A DNA stretch of 11,369 nucleotides from an uncultured Dysosmobacter sp. Lineage in GTDB: Bacteria; Bacillota; Clostridia; Oscillospirales; Oscillospiraceae. The DNA is taken from positions 1-11,369 of the forward strand of contig CAKSVQ010000068.1 in the NCBI GenBank assembly GCA_934504065.1, in the 5' to 3' direction. The notes below the pieces were generated by a model that saw only the letters and a list, made by a program, of their open reading frames with translations, did no database searches and was not told the DNA's origin. Below are positions 6,656 to 11,369 of the stretch, one piece after another (the stretch's first letter is position 1; every line of letters starts with the position of its first letter). The position numbers were made by a program, and so were the translations under genes.

Positions 6656-7471
6656 TTGGACCGCTACCGTTTGAAAAACATCATTATTCTGGTCTTGCTG
6701 CTGGCAAACGGCTTTTTGCTGGGGGTGCTGTCCCTGCGCCAGACCTCGGAAAACAGCTCTCACCGCCAGACCGCCACCCAGCTTGTCTCTCTTTTCGCCG
6801 CCGACGGCATGACCCTGCAAGCGGAGGACATTCCCACCGCCGCGCCCCCCGCGAGGCAGACGCTGGCCCGGGACACGGAGTGGGAGCGGACGGTGGCCGC
6901 TTTCTTTCTTGGGAAAAATCCCGTTGGAGCCGACCGGGGCGGCGATATTTACGCCTATACCGGGGCGCAGGGCGGGGCGGCGCAGTTCCGCTCCGGCGGC
7001 AGCTTTGACATTGCCTGCGCCCTGACGGACACAGATGGCGAAGCGCTGATCCGGGAGTTCTGTCAGAAATTTTCGTACAGCGACCCGGTCTTCTCGCTGG
7101 AGAGCGACGGCAGCGGCTCTGCCGCAGCCTCCGCCCGCTTCAGCCGCCTGAGCGTGCCCAACTGCACCGTCACCTTTACACTGGGCTCCGGCGGGGTTCT
7201 GCTGGCCGTCAGCGGCACGCTGCTGCCCGCCAAGGGCACGGAGTTTTCCTATGAGGTGGAGCCCCTTTCCGCCTCCGCCGCCCTCACTGCTTTCCAGCGC
7301 GTCCGGCGGGAACGGCAGGCCGTGGTCTCCTCCATCGTGTCCGTCACCTCCTGCTATGAGCTGGAAAGCACGCCGTCCGCGCCCATGTCGCTCGCCCCCG
7401 CGTGGTGCATCGCCACCGACACCGGAAATTATTATGTGAACTGCATCTCCGGTCTTGTTACGACAGGGTAA
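6656..7471 (+). CDS. yycI: YycI-like membrane-anchored regulator of WalK
   Basis: A 271-residue protein with a single N-terminal membrane helix (about 8-27) and an extracytoplasmic domain. The start MDRYRLKNIIILVLLLANGF and the closing LAPAWCIATDTGNYYVN segment with its SGLV tail (about 246-268) match the YycI pattern, in which a final strand pair follows a Trp-x-Ile motif. It is predicted to pair with YycH and contact the transmembrane part of WalK. The start codon is TTG (6656-6658), supported by AAAAGGAGG (6641-6649) 6 bases upstream; no in-frame ATG comes before the membrane helix. It lies 18 bases after yycH, and the transcript probably ends just downstream at the 7482-7510 hairpin. Confidence 0.78.
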   Translation: MDRYRLKNIIILVLLLANGFLLGVLSLRQTSENSSHRQTATQLVSLFAADGMTLQAEDIPTAAPPARQTLARDTEWERTVAAFFLGKNPVGADRGGDIYAYTGAQGGAAQFRSGGSFDIACALTDTDGEALIREFCQKFSYSDPVFSLESDGSGSAAASARFSRLSVPNCTVTFTLGSGGVLLAVSGTLLPAKGTEFSYEVEPLSASAALTAFQRVRRERQAVVSSIVSVTSCYELESTPSAPMSLAPAWCIATDTGNYYVNCISGLVTTG

Positions 7472-7481
7472 GGTCGGTCCC

Positions 7482-7510
7482 CCGCGGAACTTCCCGGTTT
7501 TTGTTTTTTT
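7482..7510 (+). terminator. Probable intrinsic terminator after yycI
   Basis: CCGCGGAACTTCCCGG (7482-7497) can fold as a 6-bp stem with one bulged C and a 3-base loop. It is followed directly by TTTTTGTTTTTTT (7498-7510). The stem is short, but the T-tract is excellent and lies 11 bases after the yycI stop codon. It would close the nudF-walR-walK-yycH-yycI transcript before murA. Confidence 0.6.
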
Positions 7511-7530
7511 CTGCCAGCGAAAGGAAACGT

Positions 7531-7559
7531 TTGCAATTCCCGGCAGGGTATGCTATGCT
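7531..7559 (+). promoter_or_regulatory. Predicted promoter for murA (extended -10)
   Basis: TTGCAA (7531-7536) is spaced 17 bases from TATGCT (7554-7559), with TGC just before the -10 as an extended element. The palindrome AAACGTTT (7525-7532) overlaps the -35 and might be an operator, which is speculative. Initiation near 7566 would leave a leader of about 110 bases before the murA start. Confidence 0.6.
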
Positions 7560-7565
7560 ATTGAT

Positions 7566-7675
7566 GTGTACGTATCGCCGCAGGGCGGTATGAAGTGGTG
7601 TTTTACGGGCAAACTGAGCTTATCAGCTTATCAGAGTGCCCTTGCCTATCATATCTTGAAGAGAGGGTCAAGATT
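7566..7675 (+). other. murA 5' leader with tandem 8-mer and imperfect hairpin
   Basis: The predicted untranslated leader contains a tandem duplication, GCTTATCA twice (7618-7633). It lies inside an imperfect stem: GGGCA (7607-7611) with TGCCC (7637-7641), then CTGA (7614-7617) with TCAG (7631-7634) past two mismatches. No T-tract follows, so it is not a terminator. No known riboswitch is recognised. In-frame translation from an upstream start at 7595 is possible but gives an N-terminus unlike MurA. Confidence 0.4.
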
Positions 7676-8974
7676 TTGACGAAGTATATTATTGAGGGCG
7701 GCAAGCCCCTGTTCGGCGAAGTGGAGATCAGCGGCGCAAAGAATGCCGCCGTCGCCATCATTCCCGCCGCGCTTTTGGTCGACGGCGTGTGCCGCATTGA
7801 AAATATTCCCCAGATCTCCGATGTGACGATGAGCCTGAAAATTCTGGAGCAGCTCGGCGCGGCCATCCGCTCCATCAATCCCCACACGGTGGAGATCGAC
7901 TGCACCCATATCCGCACCACCCGGACGAGCTATGACCTCAGCCGCAGAATTCGGGCCTCCTATTATCTCATCGGCGCGCTGCTGGGCCGTTTCGGTCAGG
8001 CAGAGGTCGCCATGCCCGGCGGCTGCAACTTCGGCGGCGTCCGCCCCATCGACCAGCACGTCAAGGGCTTCACGGCTCTGGGTGCGAAGGTGGTGGTGGA
8101 GGGCGGCTTCATCCATGCCTCCGCCAAGGAGGGCTGCCTGAAGGGGGCCAATGTGTATCTTGACGTGGTGTCGGTAGGCGCCACCATGAACATTATGATG
8201 GCCGCCGTCATGGCGGAGGGCAACACCGTCATTGAAAATGCCGCCAAGGAGCCCCACATCGTGGACCTTGCCAACTTCCTCAACTCCATGGGCGCCAACA
8301 TCCGCGGCGCGGGAACGGACACCATTAAAATTCAGGGCGTTCACTGCCTCACCGGGGGCTGCTATGCCATCATTCCCGACCAGATCGAGGCCGGGACCTA
8401 CATGGCCGCCGTGGCCGCCGCAGGCGGGCAGGTGCTGGTGAAAAATATCATCCCCAAGCACATGGACTGCATCACCGCCAAGCTGGTGGAAATGGGCGTG
8501 AGCGTGGAGGAAAAGGAGGATACCCTTCTCGTCCGCCGGACGGAGCGGCTGCAAAAGGCCAACGTCAAGACCCTGCCCTATCCCGGCTTCCCCACGGATA
8601 TGCAGCCCCAGATCACGGCCTGTCTGTCTCTGGCCGAGGGCACATCCCTTGTGACCGAGGGCGTTTGGAGCAGCCGCTACCGCTATGTGGACGAGCTCAA
8701 GCGCATGGGTGCCAACATTCAGGTGGACGACAAGACCGCCGTGGTGGAGGGCGTGGACCATCTCACCGGAGCGCCCATTCAGGCCTATGACCTGCGGGCA
8801 GGCGCGGCGCTGGTCATTGCCGCGCTGGCCGCTCATGGCCGCAGCGAGATCAGCAACGTGCAGTATATCGAGCGCGGCTATGAGGACATTGTTGCAAAGT
8901 TGCGGGCCCTCGGCGCGGACATCCGCGCCGTGGACGAGCCGGACGAGGCGGAGGTCTCCGCCAACGTCGGCTGA
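7676..8974 (+). CDS. murA: UDP-N-acetylglucosamine 1-carboxyvinyltransferase MurA
   Basis: MurA transfers enolpyruvate from PEP to UDP-GlcNAc, the first committed step of peptidoglycan synthesis, in the cytoplasm. From the TTG at 7676-7678 it has 432 residues, normal for the family, and begins MTKYIIEGGKPLFGEVEISGA. Lys22-Asn23 (substrate binding), Arg93 in IRASYY, the catalytic loop PGGC with Cys117 (fosfomycin target), the LRAGAALVIAAL helix and the terminal RGYEDIVAKLRALGADI block are present. The loop reads CNFGGVRPID, one residue longer than the usual Cys-x-x-Gly-x-Arg-Pro spacing. GAGAGG (7661-7666) lies 9 bases before the TTG; the longer frame from 7595 adds 27 unrelated residues. Many Firmicutes carry two MurA paralogues, and this one cannot be assigned to MurAA or MurAB by eye. 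Confidence 0.95.
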   Translation: MTKYIIEGGKPLFGEVEISGAKNAAVAIIPAALLVDGVCRIENIPQISDVTMSLKILEQLGAAIRSINPHTVEIDCTHIRTTRTSYDLSRRIRASYYLIGALLGRFGQAEVAMPGGCNFGGVRPIDQHVKGFTALGAKVVVEGGFIHASAKEGCLKGANVYLDVVSVGATMNIMMAAVMAEGNTVIENAAKEPHIVDLANFLNSMGANIRGAGTDTIKIQGVHCLTGGCYAIIPDQIEAGTYMAAVAAAGGQVLVKNIIPKHMDCITAKLVEMGVSVEEKEDTLLVRRTERLQKANVKTLPYPGFPTDMQPQITACLSLAEGTSLVTEGVWSSRYRYVDELKRMGANIQVDDKTAVVEGVDHLTGAPIQAYDLRAGAALVIAALAAHGRSEISNVQYIERGYEDIVAKLRALGADIRAVDEPDEAEVSANVG

Positions 8975-8991
8975 CGCGCTTATCATGCTAT

Positions 8992-9048
8992 GCGTCCGCC
9001 GGGGAGAGTGGCGACAACAGTCGGTAAACTCCCGGGCGGATGCTTTTT
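8992..9048 (+). terminator. Long hairpin with T-tract after murA (terminator or attenuator)
   Basis: GCGTCCGCC (8992-9000) pairs with GGCGGATGC (9035-9043) through nine positions including one G-T wobble. Past one G-G mismatch, GGGAG (9002-9006) pairs with CTCCC (9029-9033). The 22-base apical region holds a further CGAC/GTCG stem (9012-9015/9020-9023). TTTTT (9044-9048) follows directly. It begins 17 bases after the murA stop codon and ends 28 bases before the yycJ start, so it should end or attenuate murA transcription. Confidence 0.75.
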
Positions 9049-9076
9049 CACCAACGGGAAAAGCGAGGTATCTTTT

Positions 9077-9874
9077 TTGACCACCGTACATACCCTTGCC
9101 AGCGGCTCCTCCGGTAACGCGCTGCTGGTTTGCTGCGGCTCCACCCGCGTGTTGGTGGACGCCGGGATCTCCTGCCGCCGCATCACCGCCGCCTTAGCGC
9201 ATATGGGGTTGCGGCCGGACGAGTTGGACGCGCTGCTTATCACCCACACCCATTCCGACCATATCGCGGGACTGCAGACCCTGCTCAAGCGCACGGAGTT
9301 TCCCATTTATTCCACCGCAGCGGCAGGACGGGAGCTTGCCTTCCGTCTTGCGGGCATCCAGCCCCGGCTGCGGGCGCTGACGCCCTGCGAGCCGTTTTCC
9401 CTCGGCGCTCTGACCGTCACCGCCATCCCCGCCTCCCACGACGCGCCGGGAAGCTGCGGCTATCGGCTGGACGGGGCGGACGGCGGCGTCGGCATCCTGA
9501 CGGACACCGGATATGTCACCGACGAGGCCGCCGCGCTGCTGCCCGGTGTGAGCCTTTCGGTGCTGGAAGCCAACCACGATGTGGAGACCCTTTGCAGCGG
9601 CCCCTATCCTTATTATCTCAAAGAGCGCATTCTCGGCACACAGGGCCACCTGTGCAATGAAGATGCCGCCCGCTTTGCCGTAACACTGGTGCAAAGCGGC
9701 GCGTCCGAAGTGGTGCTGGCTCATTTGAGCCGGGAAAACAACACCCCCGCCATGGCCCGCACCGCTGTGGAAACGGCGCTGAACGCCGCGGGGCTTACCC
9801 CCATTCTCTCTGTGGCCCCGCGGGATACCCTCAGCGAGGCCCATATTTGCAGGAGGACCGTATGCAGCGAGTGA
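9077..9874 (+). CDS. yycJ: Metallo-beta-lactamase-fold protein YycJ/WalJ
   Basis: A 265-residue metallo-beta-lactamase-fold hydrolase of the YycJ/WalJ group, usually linked to walRK. Its biochemical role is not settled; a DNA exonuclease activity has been reported for family members, and cell-division coordination has been proposed. The start TLASGSSGN is the YycJ signature. Metal ligands are visible in THTHSDH (His57, His59, Asp61, His62), His121 in PASHDAP, Asp143 in LTDTG and His216 in LAHLSRENN. No signal peptide is present. The TTG at 9077-9079 gives the family length and follows GAGG (9065-9068) by 8 bases. The upstream ATG at 8990 lies in the terminator hairpin and would add 29 unrelated residues. 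The 3' end overlaps rlmH by 13 bases. Confidence 0.92.
   Translation: MTTVHTLASGSSGNALLVCCGSTRVLVDAGISCRRITAALAHMGLRPDELDALLITHTHSDHIAGLQTLLKRTEFPIYSTAAAGRELAFRLAGIQPRLRALTPCEPFSLGALTVTAIPASHDAPGSCGYRLDGADGGVGILTDTGYVTDEAAALLPGVSLSVLEANHDVETLCSGPYPYYLKERILGTQGHLCNEDAARFAVTLVQSGASEVVLAHLSRENNTPAMARTAVETALNAAGLTPILSVAPRDTLSEAHICRRTVCSE
9851..9856 (+). promoter_or_regulatory. rlmH ribosome binding site inside yycJ
   Basis: AGGAGG lies 5 bases before the ATG at 9862-9864. It selects this start over the in-frame upstream codon near 9847 and yields the standard RlmH length. The site sits within the last codons of yycJ, so the two genes are probably translationally coupled. Confidence 0.75.
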
Positions 9875-10344
9875 GTATACTATGCGTGGGCAAGATGAAA
9901 GAGCGGTTTTACATGGAAGCCGCCGCTGAATACGAAAAACGGCTCTCCCGTTTCTGTAAGCTGGAGATCGTGGAGCTGCCGGAAGAGCGCCTGCCGGAAA
10001 ACCCCTCCCCCGCCCAGATCGAAGCGGCGCTTGCCAAAGAAGCCGCCGCCGTGCAAAGCCGCCTGCCCTCCGCCGCCTTTCTCATTGCCATGTGCGTGGA
10101 GGGGCGGGAGCGCTCCAGCGAAGAGTTGGCCGCCCTGCTGGCCCAAAGCGCCAATCAGGGCGAAAGCCACATCGTCTTTTTGATCGGCAGCTCCTTCGGA
10201 ATGCACCCCTCGCTGAAACAGCTGGCGCAGGTGCGCCTTTCCATGTCCCCCATGACCTTTCCCCACCATCTGCTGCGGGTCATGCTGCTGGAACAGATCT
10301 ACCGGGCTTATCAGATCAGTGCGGGAAGCCGCTACCACAAATGA
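9862..10344 (+). CDS. rlmH: 23S rRNA (pseudouridine1915-N3)-methyltransferase RlmH
   Basis: RlmH is a SPOUT-class homodimeric methyltransferase that uses SAM to methylate N3 of pseudouridine 1915 in helix 69 of 23S rRNA. The 160-residue protein is the normal size. The trefoil-knot SAM region HIVFLIGSSFGM (about 103-114) and the ending MTFPHHLLRVMLLEQIYRAY (131-150) through the terminal YHK are diagnostic. The usual IGGSLG reads IGSSFG here, and the usual NRGEPYHK ending reads SAGSRYHK, both mild variations. It overlaps yycJ by 13 bases in another frame. In Bacillus and Staphylococcus rlmH (yydA/orfX) also closes the wal neighbourhood; in staphylococci its 3' end is the SCCmec attachment site. 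I see no sign of an insertion here. Confidence 0.95.
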   Translation: MQRVSILCVGKMKERFYMEAAAEYEKRLSRFCKLEIVELPEERLPENPSPAQIEAALAKEAAAVQSRLPSAAFLIAMCVEGRERSSEELAALLAQSANQGESHIVFLIGSSFGMHPSLKQLAQVRLSMSPMTFPHHLLRVMLLEQIYRAYQISAGSRYHK

Positions 10345-10626
10345 AACCTTCGATCAAGTGGCATAGCCACTTGATTGAAAGGGCTTCGCTGCGCTCTGCG
10401 CCTCGGTTGGCCACATTGCGGCCAATTCGACACACGCTCCGCGCAAAGTGTTTTATGTCACGCACATGTCGCGGCATAAAACCGATTTTATTGCTTTCGC
10501 GCCTGCGGGCGTGAAACTCTGCGAGGCCTTTCTGATAAGCTGATTATAAAAGAGATGACTGTCTGCCACACGCCTGTCGGCAGACCCGCCATATCGGAAC
10601 AACATTCTAACAGGAGGTTCTTGCAA
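10345..10626 (+). repeat. Intergenic region carrying hairpin repeat copy B
   Basis: No gene lies between rlmH and the phosphosugar mutase. The segment 10431-10543 is the second copy of the repeat at 101-282. It begins with the same 16-mer (10431-10446) and continues with the 95-base block without the extra 67 bases of copy A. Hairpins are at 10407-10412/10420-10425 (TTGGCC/GGCCAA), 10450-10462/10470-10482 (loop CACATGT, the same as in copy A) and 10495-10503/10508-10516 (loop TGCG). A further stem, GTCTGCC/GGCAGAC (10561-10567/10579-10585), looks like a worn copy of the CACATGT hairpin. TATAAA at 10545-10550 could be a -10 for the next gene, but no -35 is visible at the right distance. Confidence 0.75.
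10349..10379. repeat. Long hairpin just after rlmH
   Basis: TTCGATCAAGTGGC (10349-10362) pairs with GCCACTTGATTGAA (10366-10379) over 14 positions with one G-T wobble and a 3-base loop. It begins 4 bases past the rlmH stop codon. AAAGGG follows on the + strand rather than a T-tract, so it is not a textbook intrinsic terminator. It may be a module of the repeat that follows, or protect the transcript's 3' end. Confidence 0.6.
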
Positions 10627-11369
10627 ATGGATTTCATGAAGGAATACGAAAAATGGCTCGCAAGCCCCGCCCTCTCCGCCGAGGAAAAGGCGGAGCTGGA
10701 AGCGATCCGCAATGATCCCAAGGAGATCGAATCCCGCTTTTTTGGCCCGCTGGAATTCGGCACCGCCGGACTGCGGGGCACCATGTACACAGGACTGCAC
10801 AATATGAACGTCCATGTCATCCGCTGGGCCACGCAGGCCTTTGCCGACGTGATCTGCGCCGAGGGCGAGGATGGAAAGCGCCGGGGCGTGGCCATCTGCA
10901 TGGACTGCCGCAACCACTCCCGGGAATTTGCCGTGGAGGCCGCCAGAGTCTGCGCCGCCAACGGCATCCATGTGCGCATTTTTGAGGCTCTGCGCCCCAC
11001 GCCCGAGCTGAGCTTTGCCGTGCGGGAATACCACTGTCAGGCGGGCATCAACGTCACCGCCAGCCACAACCCCAAAGAGTACAACGGCTATAAGGTCTAC
11101 TGGGCCGACGGCGCCCAGCTTCCCCCCCACCATGCTGACGCCATTGCCAAGCGTCTTACGGAGATCGACATTTTTGACGGCGTGAAGTCCATGGACTATG
11201 AGCAGGCCGTCTCCGAAGGGCTGATCGAGACCATGGGCAAGGAGACGGACGAAAAGTTCCTCTCCCACGTGATGGCGCAGGTCAACGACCCGGAGACCGT
11301 CGCCAAGGTGGCGGATACCTTCAAGATGGTCTACACTCCCTTCCACGGCACGGGCTATCAGCTTATCCC
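10627..11369 (+). CDS. Phosphoglucomutase/phosphomannomutase (PgcA-like), 3' end outside window
   Basis: The first 247 residues of an alpha-D-phosphohexomutase that interconverts sugar 6-phosphates and 1-phosphates. The frame is open to the right edge with no stop, so the gene is partial. Motifs are FGTAGLRG (44-51, phosphate binding near the N-terminus), the active-site phosphoserine loop TASHNP (144-149, Ser146) followed by KEYNGYKVYW, and YTPFHGTG (236-243). The MDFMKEYEKWLAS start and the spacing match long (about 570-residue) PgcA/ManB-type enzymes of Firmicutes, which supply glucose-1-phosphate for UDP-glucose and envelope glycans. AGGAGG (10612-10617) lies 9 bases before the ATG. Glucose versus mannose specificity cannot be decided from this part. 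A 297-residue open frame on the opposite strand is a shadow. Confidence 0.93.
   Translation, partial: MDFMKEYEKWLASPALSAEEKAELEAIRNDPKEIESRFFGPLEFGTAGLRGTMYTGLHNMNVHVIRWATQAFADVICAEGEDGKRRGVAICMDCRNHSREFAVEAARVCAANGIHVRIFEALRPTPELSFAVREYHCQAGINVTASHNPKEYNGYKVYWADGAQLPPHHADAIAKRLTEIDIFDGVKSMDYEQAVSEGLIETMGKETDEKFLSHVMAQVNDPETVAKVADTFKMVYTPFHGTGYQLI

Noticed and set aside
4308..6820. Long minus-strand frames (330 and 454 codons) under walK and yycH/yycI
   Set aside because: They are antisense to well-supported genes, have shadow-like composition and show no recognisable domain.
8990..9076. Upstream ATG start for yycJ
   Set aside because: The added 29 residues are encoded by the terminator hairpin and resemble nothing in the family. 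The TTG at 9077 with GAGG upstream gives the normal 265 residues.
7649..9091. 480-codon open frame antisense to murA
   Set aside because: It mirrors murA with His/Gly/Ala-rich low-complexity composition, typical of a shadow of GC-rich codon use. The murA motifs are unambiguous.
10349..10585. CRISPR array or attachment site after rlmH
   Set aside because: The hairpins differ from one another and there are no regular repeat-spacer units. rlmH is the staphylococcal SCCmec site, but no recombinase or flanking direct repeat is seen here.
10453..11346. 297-codon minus-strand frame at the right end
   Set aside because: It is antisense to the phosphosugar mutase, whose TASHNP and YTPFHGTG motifs are on the + strand, and it also runs into repeat copy B.

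Overview
This is a GC-rich stretch of a Firmicutes chromosome. The gene content points to class Clostridia, most likely the Oscillospirales (Oscillospiraceae, Flavonifractor/Lawsonibacter-like). The main reasons are a complete WalRK locus with YycH, YycI, YycJ and RlmH, strong AGGAGG-type ribosome binding sites, several TTG starts, and long spurious antisense ORFs of the kind high GC produces. The genus is an inference; no rRNA or marker was available to confirm it. Almost everything here is core housekeeping DNA. I see no phage, IS transposase, CRISPR array, tRNA or rRNA.

Layout: positions 1-339 hold no gene but are packed with inverted repeats (repeat copy A plus a terminator-like hairpin). 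Positions 340-2119 are a leftward unit, smpB, then a cytoplasmic cyclophilin, then a short-chain dehydrogenase. A compact divergent promoter region (2120-2261) has two extended -10 promoters facing away from each other. Positions 2262-7471 are a rightward unit: nudF-like Nudix hydrolase, walR, walK, yycH, yycI. It ends at a probable intrinsic terminator (7482-7510).

murA (7676-8974) follows with its own likely promoter (7531-7559) and its own downstream hairpin terminator (8992-9048), so it looks like an insulated unit set inside the wal locus. yycJ and rlmH follow, overlapping by 13 bases. Positions 10345-10626 contain repeat copy B, related to copy A. The window closes inside a phosphoglucomutase/phosphomannomutase gene that runs off the right edge.

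How it fits together: WalR/WalK is the essential cell-wall homeostasis two-component system of Firmicutes, and YycH/YycI are membrane-anchored modulators of WalK. MurA makes the first committed peptidoglycan precursor, and PgcA-like mutases feed glucose-1-phosphate or related sugars into envelope polymers, so the rightward genes have a cell-envelope theme. The leftward genes deal with translation quality control (SmpB) and protein folding (PPIase). The most unusual item is the pair of modular, hairpin-rich intergenic repeats, whose stems show compensatory base changes between copies. No clearly new multi-gene system is visible.
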